A stretch of DNA of 64,000 nt from Pseudomonas sp. SJZ079 (GCF_007993865.1 NZ_VIUH01000008.1:1-64000); one strand, 5' to 3'. Numbered from the stretch's first letter, positions 1 to 9,230 are shown. Made by a program: numbers and translations. Notes: generated by a model not told the origin, from the letters alone.

Positions 1-137
1 GCCCTTCGGGTTGCGCGGGAAATGGCCCCCGCTGTTGTTGCAGGACTTGGCAAGGGAATGACCATTACCTGCGTCCTGCGCCTAATCGGGGGCCAGTTCT
101 CGCGGCAACGCGGCTCGCAATGAAACGGCAACAGACC
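1..137 (-). repeat. CTAG-flanked MITE, copy 1 (partial)
   Basis: The element is cut by the window start. Its right edge shows the 19-bp terminal repeat AATGAAACGGCAACAGACC followed by CTAG at 138-141. The visible part is the reverse complement of the left half of the full copies at 36180 and 47290, including the inner GGGGGCCA arm, with about one base difference in the aligned arm. It carries no gene. It ends about 20 bp beyond the stop of the redoxin gene, so it may supply or replace that gene's 3' end signals. Confidence 0.85.
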
Positions 138-158
138 CTAGCGCAAGGCCTTGGCCAA

Positions 159-644
159 TCAGGCTTGCTCTGCGGCCTCGGCGATCAACAGGGCGATTTC
201 CGCACCCAGTGCCAGGTCGCTGACTTTGCCGAAGTAGTGCTGACGGATGCAGCCCTCGGCATCGAGCAGAATCAGCGTGGGCGTACCGCGCATCGAGTAA
301 TCCCGCATGGTGCGTGGGGTCGAGCCCTGCGGGTCGGGCAAGTCGACGGCGACCGGGAAATGGATGCGGTACTCGTGCAGGAAGGCTTCCAGGGAAACCG
401 GCGTCATCGCCTGGTGGTGTTCGAAGACCGTGTGCAGGCCGATAACCGCCACCTGATCGGGTGAGAAGGTGGCGTGCACCCGCTGCGCCTGGGGCAAGCC
501 CTCGCTCACGCAGCCGGGACAGAGCATCTGAAAGGCTTCCAGGACCACTACCTTGCCGCGCAGGCTGGCCAGGCTCAGCGGTTGCTGAGTGTTGAACCAG
601 CGCTCTACCTGCCACTCGGGTGCCGCTGTGCGTGAGCGTGTCAT
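159..644 (-). CDS. Redoxin-domain (TlpA/AhpC-like) protein
   Basis: A 161-aa thioredoxin-fold protein. The segment KVVVLEAFQMLCPGC places a CxxC pair at Cys42 and Cys45, and the later GTPTLILLD is the usual cis-proline strand. This pattern fits the TlpA/redoxin group, which reduces disulfides or peroxides. There is no signal peptide in the chosen start, so a cytoplasmic role is likely. The ATG at 644 has an AGGAG-type ribosome site nearby. No operon partner is visible. The substrate cannot be told from sequence. Confidence 0.8.
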   Translation of the reverse strand: MTRSRTAAPEWQVERWFNTQQPLSLASLRGKVVVLEAFQMLCPGCVSEGLPQAQRVHATFSPDQVAVIGLHTVFEHHQAMTPVSLEAFLHEYRIHFPVAVDLPDPQGSTPRTMRDYSMRGTPTLILLDAEGCIRQHYFGKVSDLALGAEIALLIAEAAEQA

Positions 645-836
645 GTCGGGCTCCTGTACAACCCTCTATTGCGACTTGCGCTTGGGCCGTTGCTTGGGCT
701 ACTGGCCAACCTGCAGCCACTGCCAGCAGGGGCATGACCGGTAATCAGCAGCGCAGGTGGTTCTGCTCAGCATAATCGCAACTTCATGCCAGCGCCGGGG
801 GGCGGCGCGGTACCTGTTGCGGTTTATCCACTGTCC

Positions 837-1733
837 TCAGCGGCTCGCCGTGCAGATCTCCCGCACGAGACCGCGCAGCCATCGATGGGCCGGATCGGCG
901 TGCATCCGCGGATGCCAGAGCAAGGAAATCGTGATTTCCGGTAGCGGCAGCGGAAGGGGGAAGCTATGCATGCCGGCACGCAGATTCCCGGTATGGCGTT
1001 CGGGAACGCTGGCGATCAGATCGGAGGCCCGGGCCAGGGCCAGCGCGGCGGAAAAGCCGCCGACGATGGTGACGATCTGCCGTTCCAGGCCAAGCGGACT
1101 CAAGGCTTCATCGATCAGTCCCTTGTCGAGACCTCGCCGCGAGAAGCTGATGTGCCGGCCGGCCGCATAACGGGCGGGGGTGATCTCGCCCTGGCTCAGT
1201 GGGTGCCCGCTGCGCACCACGCCAATGAAGCGGTCGCGGAACAACGCCTGCGCCCGCACTTCCGGGCCCATGCTGGTCCCCACCACACCGGTTTCCAGGT
1301 CGACGCTCCCGTCGCGCAGTTGGGCGCTGTCCTTATCCAGCTTCTGCACGAAGCGCAGCCGCACGCCGGGGGCTTGTTCGGCGATGCGGGCGATAAGGTC
1401 CGGGCCGAAGTTTTCCACAAAGCCCTCGCGGGTGCGCAGCGTGAAGGTGCGCACCAGCCGTTTGAGGTCGGGCGTCTCAGCGGGGCGTAGCACCGCTTCG
1501 GCGTCCTGCACGAGTTGGCTGACCCGTTCGCGCAGTTCCAGCGCTCGGGGCGTCGGCACCAGACCGCGTCCGGCCCTGACCAGCAGCGGGTCGCCCGTCG
1601 TTTCACGCAACCGCGCCAGCGCCCGGCTCATGGCCGACGGGCTCAGCCGCAAGCGCTGGGCGGCGCGCGCGACGCTGCCTTCGGCGAGCAGTACATCCAA
1701 GGTGATAAGTAAGTTGAGATCGGGCATCGACAT
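837..1733 (-). CDS. LysR-family transcriptional regulator
   Basis: A 298-aa protein with an N-terminal winged helix-turn-helix (LLAEGSVARAAQRLRLSPSAMSR, roughly residues 14-36) and a C-terminal substrate-binding-like domain, the usual LysR size. It is divergent from the MFS exporter at 1864 with about 130 bp between them, the classic arrangement in which the LysR protein controls the neighbouring transporter. The inducer is unknown. Confidence 0.88.
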   Translation of the reverse strand: MSMPDLNLLITLDVLLAEGSVARAAQRLRLSPSAMSRALARLRETTGDPLLVRAGRGLVPTPRALELRERVSQLVQDAEAVLRPAETPDLKRLVRTFTLRTREGFVENFGPDLIARIAEQAPGVRLRFVQKLDKDSAQLRDGSVDLETGVVGTSMGPEVRAQALFRDRFIGVVRSGHPLSQGEITPARYAAGRHISFSRRGLDKGLIDEALSPLGLERQIVTIVGGFSAALALARASDLIASVPERHTGNLRAGMHSFPLPLPLPEITISLLWHPRMHADPAHRWLRGLVREICTASR

Positions 1734-1863
1734 GCCTCAACCATAGCAATATCTGGCTGTGACATGGCGTTTGCTGCACGAATAAATTGCAAACAGTGCG
1801 TCTTCCGCCGCATCAGGCGCAGGCATACGATCCTGACACTCACTAGTGTCTGAGGTCGAAGCA

Positions 1864-3354
1864 ATGAAGTTCATGTCAGAGCCAAGCGCTGCAACAGCAG
1901 AGCAGGCAGTCGCTGAGAGTGCGCAACGGACCCCTTCGGTTCGCTGGGTGCTCGGCAGCCTGGCGCTGCCCATGCTGCTGTCCTCGCTCGGCATCAGCAT
2001 CGCCAATGTCGGCTTGCCAACCCTGGCGCAGGCGTTCGGGGCCTCCTTCCAGGCAGTCCAGTGGGTGGTGCTCGCCTACCTGCTTGCCATCACCGCCCTG
2101 ATCGTCAGCGTCGGACGGCTCGGTGACCTCATCGGCCGCCGCCGACTGCTGCTGGCCGGCATCTTCATATTCACTGTGGCATCAAGCCTATGCGCCGTCG
2201 CACCCACGCTCTGGCTGCTGATTGCCGCCCGGGCGCTGCAGGGACTCGGTGCGGCCAGCATGATGGCCCTGACCATGGCGTTGGTCGGTGAGGCGGTTGC
2301 AAAAGAAAAGACCGGCAGCGCCATGGGGCTGCTCGGCACCATGTCGGCGATTGGTACCGCGCTCGGTCCATCGCTCGGTGGCGTGTTGATCGCCGGCTTC
2401 GGTTGGCAAGCCATCTTCCTCATCGCTGTACCGCTGGGCATCCTGGCGCTACTGCTGGCGTATCGCTGCCTGCCCGCTGATCGCCGGGTTACGCAGGCCC
2501 AGCGGCCTGGCTTCGACCTTGTGGGTACGCTGCTGCTGACCCTGACGCTCGCGGCCTATGCGCTCGCCATGACGACCGGGCGCGGCAGTTTCGCTGCGCT
2601 CAACCTGGCGTTGCTGTTTGCTGCCGTCTGCGGCGCCGGCCTGTTCGTGTTCGCCGAGGCGAGAGCAGCCTCACCTTTGGTGCGCCTGGCGATGTTGCGC
2701 GATCCGCTACTGAGCGCGGGCTTCGCCATGAGCGCCCTGGTCGCGAGCGTGGTGATGGCGACCCTGGTGGTTGGGCCGTTCTACCTCACCGGCGCGCTTG
2801 CGCTCGACGCAGCCCGGGTCGGGCTGGTCATGTCGTGCGGTCCGCTGGTCGCCGCGGTGATGGGCGTGCCGGCCGGGCGCCTCGTCGACCGCTATGGCGC
2901 GCAGCGCATGAGCAGCGTCGGGCTCAGCGGCATGGCGGTCGGCGCATCCATCCTGCCCATGCTGCCGACGAGCTTCGGCGTACCGGGTTACATCGTCCCG
3001 CTGGTTGTCATTACCGCCGGCTATGCGCTGTTCCAGGTGGCCAACAACACGGCGGTCATGACCAATATTCGAGCGGAGCAGCGCGGCGTCATCTCCGGCC
3101 TGCTCAGCCTGTCGCGCAATCTCGGGCTGATCACCGGCGCATCCGTGATGGGTAGCGTGTTCGCCTTCGGCGCGGCGACCACCGACATTACCAGCGCGCA
3201 ACCTGAGGCTGTGGCGGCCGGCATGCGGATCACCTTCGCCGTCGCCGCGCTGCTCGTGGTCATCGCCCTCGCCATCGCCTTTGCCAGCCAGGCTCTTGCG
3301 CGGCGCGCCGAGCATCCAACGCCTGAGCCGGAGGCTGGGCGTGACCCGGCATAA
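1864..3354 (+). CDS. MFS drug exporter, DHA2 (14-TM) type
   Basis: About 496 aa with many hydrophobic helices. Motif A of the family is visible as GRLGDLIGRRRLLL, and LGPSLGGVLI matches the antiporter motif C. Length and pattern fit the EmrB/QacA-type proton-driven exporters of the inner membrane. I chose ATG 1864, which has GAGG 8 bases upstream, rather than the in-frame GTG at 1846. The gene is divergent from a LysR regulator that probably controls it. The substrate is not predictable. Confidence 0.88.
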   Translation: MKFMSEPSAATAEQAVAESAQRTPSVRWVLGSLALPMLLSSLGISIANVGLPTLAQAFGASFQAVQWVVLAYLLAITALIVSVGRLGDLIGRRRLLLAGIFIFTVASSLCAVAPTLWLLIAARALQGLGAASMMALTMALVGEAVAKEKTGSAMGLLGTMSAIGTALGPSLGGVLIAGFGWQAIFLIAVPLGILALLLAYRCLPADRRVTQAQRPGFDLVGTLLLTLTLAAYALAMTTGRGSFAALNLALLFAAVCGAGLFVFAEARAASPLVRLAMLRDPLLSAGFAMSALVASVVMATLVVGPFYLTGALALDAARVGLVMSCGPLVAAVMGVPAGRLVDRYGAQRMSSVGLSGMAVGASILPMLPTSFGVPGYIVPLVVITAGYALFQVANNTAVMTNIRAEQRGVISGLLSLSRNLGLITGASVMGSVFAFGAATTDITSAQPEAVAAGMRITFAVAALLVVIALAIAFASQALARRAEHPTPEPEAGRDPA

Positions 3355-3460
3355 GCGCTGCGCCATCTGCGTAACTGTGCTGGGCCTGCTGGTCTGGGCC
3401 AGTCAGGCCTGGGCTCAAGCCACGGCGCCGAGCCCCGCCGGTGAGGGCCACCTCGATTAG
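3341..3460 (+). pseudogene. Short ORF with export signal, probably a truncated gene
   Basis: A GTG at 3341 lies inside the end of the MFS gene, with GGAGG 6 bases upstream. It opens 39 codons: MTRHKRCAICVTVLGLLVWA..., a textbook signal peptide with a basic start, a hydrophobic core and an AWA cleavage site, then a short tail and TAG. The placement suggests a translationally coupled second gene of the exporter operon, for example an outer-membrane or periplasmic partner, lost after its first codons. A genuine tiny secreted peptide is possible. Its identity is unknown. Confidence 0.5.
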
Positions 3461-3483
3461 CTGCGGCTGGCGTCGAAGAGGGG

Positions 3484-4140
3484 CTAGGAGTCGCTGCCGG
3501 CCACGGCGTCTCGCTTGGGTCGGTGGACGGCTCTCAGCTTGCCGCTGCCACCGCCGCCGCAGAAGAACCGCTCGGCGCCATCGGACTCCAGTCCCGACAC
3601 GCCGACGCCGGGCGGCATCTCGAGGCTCTCCAGGACCGCTCCGGTGCGCGGGTCAAGCCGCCGCAACTCGCTCTCGTCGCCTTCCCAGGTGCCGTGCCAG
3701 AGTTCTCCGTCGATCCAGGTGACCCCGGTGACGAAACGGTTGGACTCGATGGTGCGAAGAATCGCCCCGGTTTGCGGATCGACTTGATGGATCTTCCGGT
3801 CCCGATACTGCCCCACCCAGAGCGTCCCTTCGGCCCACGCGAGCCCCGAGTTGCCGCTGCCGGGCGCCGGGATCGTGGCGAGTACCTGGCCGGTCTGCGG
3901 GTCGATCTTCTGGATGCGGTCCTCGGCGATCTGAAACAGGTGCTGACCGTCGAAGGCCGTGCCGGCATGCGCGGCGACATCGATCGAGCGCAGCGTCTTG
4001 CCGCTCGCCGGATCGAGTGCGTTCAGCTTGTCTCCGCTGGCAAACCAGACGTGGTGGCCGTCATAGGTGACGCCATGCACGCCGTCGACACCCGCAAAGG
4101 GCCCGTACTCACGGATGATGTTGGCTGTTGATCGCTTCAT
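3484..4140 (-). CDS. Beta-propeller protein, glutamine cyclotransferase-like
   Basis: A 218-aa protein built of repeated short sheets such as KIDPQTGQVLATI, QVDPQTGAILRTI and RLDPRTGAVLESL, typical of the propeller fold of bacterial and plant-type glutaminyl-peptide cyclotransferases and related lactonase-like proteins. No signal peptide is seen, so the enzyme activity is uncertain. The ATG at 4140 has AGGAGG upstream. It follows the TPR/HTH gene at 4176 by 35 bp on the same strand, so the two are probably co-transcribed. Confidence 0.65.
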   Translation of the reverse strand: MKRSTANIIREYGPFAGVDGVHGVTYDGHHVWFASGDKLNALDPASGKTLRSIDVAAHAGTAFDGQHLFQIAEDRIQKIDPQTGQVLATIPAPGSGNSGLAWAEGTLWVGQYRDRKIHQVDPQTGAILRTIESNRFVTGVTWIDGELWHGTWEGDESELRRLDPRTGAVLESLEMPPGVGVSGLESDGAERFFCGGGGSGKLRAVHRPKRDAVAGSDS

Positions 4141-4175
4141 GTTGCCCTCCTGATCACTCGGTAGTGAAGCGCATC

Positions 4176-5396
4176 CTAGTCACTGGGCAGTGGCGCGGGG
4201 AGTAACAAGGTCGTCGTGAATCCCGGCATGGGCGGGGTCAGCCAACGCCGTGCTCGTCCGCGCCCAAACGCCTGCACCTTGCCGGCGGCCGCCAGCGCCT
4301 CGAGCGCCCGCTGCACGCTGCGCTGGCTGGCGCCCAACGCAAGCGCCAGGGCCGAACTCGACCACGACTCACCGTCGGCGAGGAAGGCGAGCACCGCCGC
4401 ATGCCGCTCTTCGACGGGCCGCGCCAGCACCACCACCGCGCCGGCGCCGAGTGGGGCCAGGGCAAAGCCGCGCTTCGTCGCGGTCACCTCAGCCAGCGTG
4501 CGCAGCACCGCGCGCAGTCGTCCGATTTCGACGCGTAACCGCACCCGATGGGTTTCATCGGCGAACTGGGTGCGAAATGCCTGCAAGATCAGCGTGTGCC
4601 TCGGCACGTCGGCGGGCCAGGCTTCGCCCAGCGCGCGGGCAAGGGCGAACAACACCGGACGCCGGGCGAGTGACACCTGGATGGCCGCGTCGAACACGGC
4701 GTGACGGCAGGCGTCCACCACGAGCGCCCCGGACAGCCGTAGTGCCTCAACCTCTTCGAGCAGCAGGAGTCGCTCTTCGCCCCGCGCGATCAGGCGCGCC
4801 GCGGGCATGTCCAGGACGCGGGAGGCACTGTCGACTTCCGCCGCCAGCGCCGGGATGCCGGCGTCGCGCGCGGCGCGCCCGGCCCGCGCCAGCGCAGCGC
4901 GCGCCGTCTGGGTCTGCAGGCGGCGCATCGCGATCCCCGCGACGACCAGCTCAAAGGCGGCCCTGGAGGCGGGTGGGAGGGGCGCGGGGTCGAGTTCGGC
5001 GAGCCGCTGCTCGGCCTCGTCGAGGCGCCCGAGCAGCAGCAGGCGGCGGACCTCGAGTAACCGCGCATGCGCGGCGTTGACCCGGTCGCCGTGCGCTTCG
5101 AGCGTCGTCCGCGCGGCGTCGAGCGCCTTCGCAGGCCAGCCCAGGTCGCGCGAGACGAACGCGATCTCGGCCTCGGCGACTACACACCTGGCACGGGCCA
5201 CCGCCTCTTTCGTGCCGAAGGCACGCGCCGCACGTCGCACCAGCGCCTTCGCCCGCACAAACTCGCCGAGCTGCGCCATCGCGATGCCCCGCAGCGCGAG
5301 CGCAGGCGCGTCGTCGCGCAAGGCGACCCGGTTCAGTGCGCCGAGGGGGTCACCCGTCGCCAGCGCACGCGCCGCTGCGGTGATCAGCGAGTCCAT
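4176..5396 (-). CDS. TPR-like / C-terminal HTH regulator
   Basis: A 406-aa protein with Ala/Arg/Leu-rich helical repeats over roughly residues 1-200 (for example RLLLLGRLDEAEQRLAELD), resembling TPR repeats. A C-terminal winged-helix segment follows near 340-385 (SSSALALALGASQRSVQRAL). The middle is Arg-rich and could also bind DNA. I infer a transcriptional regulator of the adjoining propeller gene or the divergent DUF899 gene. GC content looks even higher than the neighbours. No named family is recognised with certainty. Confidence 0.6.
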   Translation of the reverse strand: MDSLITAAARALATGDPLGALNRVALRDDAPALALRGIAMAQLGEFVRAKALVRRAARAFGTKEAVARARCVVAEAEIAFVSRDLGWPAKALDAARTTLEAHGDRVNAAHARLLEVRRLLLLGRLDEAEQRLAELDPAPLPPASRAAFELVVAGIAMRRLQTQTARAALARAGRAARDAGIPALAAEVDSASRVLDMPAARLIARGEERLLLLEEVEALRLSGALVVDACRHAVFDAAIQVSLARRPVLFALARALGEAWPADVPRHTLILQAFRTQFADETHRVRLRVEIGRLRAVLRTLAEVTATKRGFALAPLGAGAVVVLARPVEERHAAVLAFLADGESWSSSALALALGASQRSVQRALEALAAAGKVQAFGRGRARRWLTPPMPGFTTTLLLPAPLPSD

Positions 5397-5524
5397 CTGA
5401 ATCCCGCCACAGTTGTCACTCCCACCGTTCGCTGCCCGCTGCCTAGTCTATCTCACGACCAGCAACCAGCCCGGCGTATCGCGAACGCAGCGAACCACGC
5501 CGGGCACTCACCGGGAGAAGAACA

Positions 5525-6301
5525 ATGCCCCAGCACCTGACCGCGACACGTGAACAGTGGTTGGCAACTCGGCTCGAGTTGCTCGAGGCGGAGAAGGAAC
5601 TGACGCGGCGCAGCGACGAGCTGGCGCGGCGCCGCCAGGAACTGCCCTGGGTCCGCGTCGACAAGGCGTACCGATTCGCGACCGATGAGGGTAGCGCCTC
5701 GCTGGCAGACCTGTTCCGAGGGCGCTCGCAGCTCCTCGTCTATCACTTCATGTTCGGCCCCGACTACCAGGCCGGGTGCCCATCCTGCTCGGCGATTGCG
5801 GACGGGTTCGACGGGGTCGCCGTCCACCTGGCGCACCACGACGTCACGCTTGCGGCGGTGTCGCGGGCGCCGCTCGCCAAGCTGCAGGCGTACAAGCGGC
5901 GAATGGGCTGGAGCTTTCCCTGGGCGTCCTCGCTCCGCGGCGACTTCAATTTCGACTTCAGCGTTTCATTCAGCGAGGAGCAACAGCGCGAGACGGGCAT
6001 CGATTACAACTACCGGCGCGAAGCGGCATTCGAGTGGCGCGGCGGGCAGGAGGCTGGCAGCAAGGAGGCGGAGGCCGCGTTCGTGGCGCTGAACGGAGCC
6101 GACCCGGCCACCTACCAACGCGATAGGCCGGGCATGAGCGCGTTCGTACTCGAGGACGGCGTCGTCTACCACAGCTATTCCACCTATGCGCGCGGCCTGG
6201 ACGGCCTCTGGGCCATGTACCAGTGGCTCGACCGCGCCCCCAGAGGACGCAACGAGACGGGCGTCTGGTGGCGCCGTCACGACGAATACGCCAAGCGCTG
6301 A
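5525..6301 (+). CDS. DUF899 thioredoxin-like protein
   Basis: A 258-aa protein. LLVYHFMFGPDYQAGCPSCSAIADGFDG is the hallmark of the DUF899 family, which has a thioredoxin fold with a CPSC pair here. The C-terminal half, GLDGLWAMYQWLDRAPRGRNE, also matches the family. Members are soluble and of unknown chemistry, often near stress regulators. The start at 5525 has GGAGAAG upstream. It is divergent from the TPR/HTH regulator at 5396, which suggests control by that protein. Confidence 0.85.
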   Translation: MPQHLTATREQWLATRLELLEAEKELTRRSDELARRRQELPWVRVDKAYRFATDEGSASLADLFRGRSQLLVYHFMFGPDYQAGCPSCSAIADGFDGVAVHLAHHDVTLAAVSRAPLAKLQAYKRRMGWSFPWASSLRGDFNFDFSVSFSEEQQRETGIDYNYRREAAFEWRGGQEAGSKEAEAAFVALNGADPATYQRDRPGMSAFVLEDGVVYHSYSTYARGLDGLWAMYQWLDRAPRGRNETGVWWRRHDEYAKR

Positions 6302-6496
6302 GCCAGTCAGGGCGGTGCTTGGCACAACCGAAGGACGGCCCCTCGCACAACGCCTGGCTTGCCCGCGAGCGTCCCGGCGAGCCTTGTTTGGCGTGGCGCT
6401 GGTCTTGGGCGCTAGCGCCGCGCCGACGATCGTTTACGCTGCGTCCAGGTCGGCATTGGGTGGCGGCGCTATCTACCAAGTTGGCAGCGCGCTACC

Positions 6497-7075
6497 TCAA
6501 CTTTTGAGTACGCCGGAGGCCTTGGCGGTGTGCGTGGCGATGGCGTCCATCAGGTCGGGCGACAGGCAGTCATAGGGTTCCAGGCCGAGTTCCCTCAGCC
6601 GGGCGCGCACCGCGCCCATCGCCTGTGGATCGGCGCCCGACTCGATGATCGAGGAGACAAAGGCTGCGAATTTCGGCTCGGACCATCCCCTGTCTGCCGA
6701 CAGTTCGGTGTGAATGAAGTCGAGCCCGTAGAGGGGGTGCCCGCTATTTTCGATGCGGCCGTACATATGCACGCCGCACTGGCTGCAGGCGTGCCGCTGG
6801 ATGGTAGCTTTGGGATCAACCACTGCCAGCTTCTCCGCATGCTCGGTGACCTTCAGCTTGTCACGCGGCACCACCGCCACCAGGGAGAACAGCGCGCCCT
6901 TGGGCTTCCAGCACTTGGTGCAGCCGCAGGCATGGTTGTGCGCCGATTGTGAGTCGACCTTCACTCGCACGGGGTCCTTGGCGCAGTGACAGGCGAGGGT
7001 GCCGCCGGTAAAGCTGCTTGAACCCGCCTGGATACCGCCGTCGATCAATGGGTGAAGCGAAAATGTGCGAGTCAT
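6497..7075 (-). CDS. gfa: S-(hydroxymethyl)glutathione synthase (Gfa)
   Basis: A 192-aa protein that matches glutathione-dependent formaldehyde-activating enzyme, which condenses formaldehyde with glutathione at the start of glutathione-linked formaldehyde detoxification. Zinc-binding cysteines are visible in the family spacing: Cys29/Cys31 (CHC), Cys50/Cys52/Cys55 (CGCTKC) and Cys97/Cys100 (CSQC). Length is normal. No formaldehyde dehydrogenase gene is adjacent, so it stands alone here. Confidence 0.9.
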   Translation of the reverse strand: MTRTFSLHPLIDGGIQAGSSSFTGGTLACHCAKDPVRVKVDSQSAHNHACGCTKCWKPKGALFSLVAVVPRDKLKVTEHAEKLAVVDPKATIQRHACSQCGVHMYGRIENSGHPLYGLDFIHTELSADRGWSEPKFAAFVSSIIESGADPQAMGAVRARLRELGLEPYDCLSPDLMDAIATHTAKASGVLKS

Positions 7076-7651
7076 TGCCGATCTCCTGAGTAGTCAAAAC
7101 GACGAGTGCACCTGGGTTAAATCTCAACCTGCATTTGATCTTTTTCTGCCGGGTAAAGTTCAGCTCTCGCGTTGCTGGCGCTGGGCAGATCGGGGCGATC
7201 GGCGGCTTGCCGGGTGAGGTGAGCGGGGAGGGGAACAAGAGGTGAGCAGGAGCGGCCCCTTGGCCTTCGCGCCGATTAGCTCAAGCGCAGCGGCAGGCAG
7301 TTGCACTGCGTCAGTCACAAATGTCGCCGCCGCCGAGTCTAAAGAGTTAACAGCCGCCAGACCGGGCGGTTCAGACGAGGACTTTGCTATGCCCGTTTCC
7401 CTTGACCCGCGCGGTGCAGCTGCGCAGACCTGGCCGTGGGGCGTACGGCGCGCTTCGCTGCGGCGAACCTTGCGCTATCAGTGCGCCGCTAATCGCAGAC
7501 TTCCCGGTTCGCCGGGCACGGGGTATACCTTGATGGAGCTGCAGAACCGGATGGCGCACGAGCTGGAGCATGCGACCCCGGGCGTTGATTACCGGACGGA
7601 GCATTTGCAGCGCCTGATGCGCTGGGACAACAGCCGAGGAGTTTGCCGCCT
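7076..7651. other. 576-bp gap before the sigma factor gene, weak ORF only
   Basis: An open frame starts at ATG 7389 and ends at 7655, 88 codons, overlapping the sigma gene by a few bases. Its middle is Arg-rich and low-complexity, and the matching DNA is rich in GCGC-type inverted stretches, so I do not think it is a real gene. The last 40 codons (MELQNRMAHELEHATPGVDY...) look slightly more protein-like. Otherwise the gap should hold the promoters of gfa (leftward) and the sigma gene (rightward), which I could not place. Confidence 0.35.
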
Positions 7652-8485
7652 ATGAGATTGCCCGAGATCGATCATGCCTGGGTGCAGCGCGCTCAGCAGG
7701 GCGAGCTGGCGGCGCTGGATCGCCTGCTGCTGGTGATTCAGCCGGCGGTCTACAACCTGGCCATGCGCATGCTCAATCAGCGCGAGGATGCCCAGGACGC
7801 GACTCAGGAAATCCTCCTGCGCATCACCACCCATCTCGCCAGCTTTCGTGGCGACAGCCGCTTCGCCACCTGGATGTTCCGCATCGCCAGCAATTACCTG
7901 CTCAGCGCGCGCTCGCGGGCCAAGGAGTCGCCGGCGCTGTCGCTGGAGGGCCTGGAGCAGAAGCTCGGCCTCGGAGTGCAGCTGGCCGAACGGGCGCAGG
8001 CGGAGGGCCAAGCGCGCCAGCTTGGCCCCGAGGATAAGTTGAGCGCGCAACGCATGGCGTTGGCCTGTACCCAGGGCATGCTGATGTGCCTGGATCGCGA
8101 GCATCGCGCCGCCTATGTCCTGGACCTGACGTTCGGCCTCGACTCGGCAACGGCGGCCGAAGTGCTGGAGATAAGCCCCGAGGCCTACCGCAAGCGGTTG
8201 TCGCGTGCCCGCCAGCGCCTGGGTGAGTTCATGCAGCGCCAGTGCGGGTTGGTCAACGCCTGCGCCAGCTGCACCTGCGACAAGCAGCTGCTGGCCGTCG
8301 AGCAGGCGCAGCGGCTGGGGTTGGCCAAGCCCCCGAGCCGCGCGCCGGAGGCCGAACTGATCGCCCTCACCGAACTGGGTGACGCCGCTGCGGTGTTCCG
8401 CGCTCACCCCGACTACCGGGTGCCGCAGCGGGTCATCGAGACCGTGCGCGCGGTGCTCAAATTGCACACTGGAGGTTGGCAATGA
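7652..8485 (+). CDS. ECF-type RNA polymerase sigma factor with Cys-rich C-terminus
   Basis: About 277 aa. Region 2 is visible as AMRMLNQREDAQDATQEILLRI...FATWMFRIASNYL and region 4 as LDSATAAEVLEISPEAYRKRLSRARQRL. It is longer than a typical 180-aa ECF factor because of a large linker and a C-terminal tail with CASCTC near residue 205, which may bind metal or sense redox state. ATG 7652 is preferred, with GAGGAG 10 bases upstream. Its stop overlaps the next start codon (ATGA at 8482), implying coupled translation. No anti-sigma gene is seen. Confidence 0.8.
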   Translation: MRLPEIDHAWVQRAQQGELAALDRLLLVIQPAVYNLAMRMLNQREDAQDATQEILLRITTHLASFRGDSRFATWMFRIASNYLLSARSRAKESPALSLEGLEQKLGLGVQLAERAQAEGQARQLGPEDKLSAQRMALACTQGMLMCLDREHRAAYVLDLTFGLDSATAAEVLEISPEAYRKRLSRARQRLGEFMQRQCGLVNACASCTCDKQLLAVEQAQRLGLAKPPSRAPEAELIALTELGDAAAVFRAHPDYRVPQRVIETVRAVLKLHTGGWQ

Positions 8486-8665
8486 GTGGTGGTCGAGTGA
8501 TCGCCTTGACCACCGCCGACCGCTTCAGTTTGGCGGCCTATGGCAATGCGCCGAGTCGTGTGGATCGGCCACAGCGGTTTCTTTCGTCGCCAGTTCGCCG
8601 ACAGCCTGTGGCCGCACGCCCTGGCCATCCTGGACAACATGAGCAGCAAGAGGCAGCCCACATGA
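8482..8665 (+). pseudogene. Small gene between sigma factor and thioesterase, frameshifted
   Basis: ATG 8482 overlaps the sigma stop and has GGAGG 6 bases upstream. It begins MSGGRVIALTTADRFSLAAYGNA. From about 8546 the plausible protein continues in the next frame (RRVVWIGHSGFFRRQFADSL... ending SSKRQPT) and stops at 8663-8665, overlapping the thioesterase ATG. The span is 184 bases, one more than a multiple of three, so a single-base insertion fits. Without the shift the product would be about 60 aa. A sequencing error is possible. As written, the first frame runs on into the thioesterase. Confidence 0.5.
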
Positions 8666-9078
8666 CCGATATCACTATCCCCGAAGGCTTTATCCCGCTG
8701 CCCCGCAGCAGCCCGCTACTCGACCTGCTCGGCCCGGTCTATTGCCGGGGCAGCGGCTTGCAACTGGAGATCGGCCTGCGTGCCGAACCCCGCCACGCCA
8801 ATGGTCGTGGCACCTTGCACGGTGGCGTGCTGGCGACCCTGGCGGATGTCGGCATGGGCTACGCCATGGCCTTTTCCAGCGAGCCGCCGCTGCCGCTGGT
8901 GACGGCCAGCATGACCCTGGACTATCTCGGCACGGTGCAGGTCGGCGAGTGGGTCGTGGTCCATCTGGAGCACTCCAAGCGCGGTCGGCAAATGGCCTTT
9001 GCCACGGCCAGTCTACGGGTGGGCGAGCGGGCGGTGGCGCGTGCCAGTGCGGTTTTTTCCGTACCGCTGGAAGCTTGA
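8662..9078 (+). CDS. PaaI-family hotdog thioesterase
   Basis: About 138 aa from ATG 8662. The hotdog signature HANGRGTLHGGVLATLADVGMGYA sits near residues 46-69, with the HGG-D catalytic pattern of PaaI/YdiI-like acyl-CoA thioesterases. The start is coupled to the preceding small frame through an ATGA overlap and has AAGAGG upstream. An extended read from 8482 gives a fusion protein that I think is an artefact of the upstream frameshift. The acyl-CoA substrate is unknown. Confidence 0.82.
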   Translation: MTDITIPEGFIPLPRSSPLLDLLGPVYCRGSGLQLEIGLRAEPRHANGRGTLHGGVLATLADVGMGYAMAFSSEPPLPLVTASMTLDYLGTVQVGEWVVVHLEHSKRGRQMAFATASLRVGERAVARASAVFSVPLEA

Positions 9079-9230
9079 ATAGATGGGCTTGGCGCCTGGG
9101 CGGCGGCGCTGGGTTTTGCGCTGCTGATGCTCCGCTGCGGGCCAAGGCTGGTTAAAATCCAGGAGGCCGGAATGATGAGTGCATCACCCCGGCTTCTTTG
9201 GCTAGCAACCGCAAAAGGGAGGAGGGCGCA

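Noticed and set aside
82-735. Long frame antisense-side with a signal-like start overlapping the redoxin gene
   Set aside because: It runs through the redoxin coding sequence and the MITE in another frame and turns into low-complexity Arg/Pro/Gly sequence.
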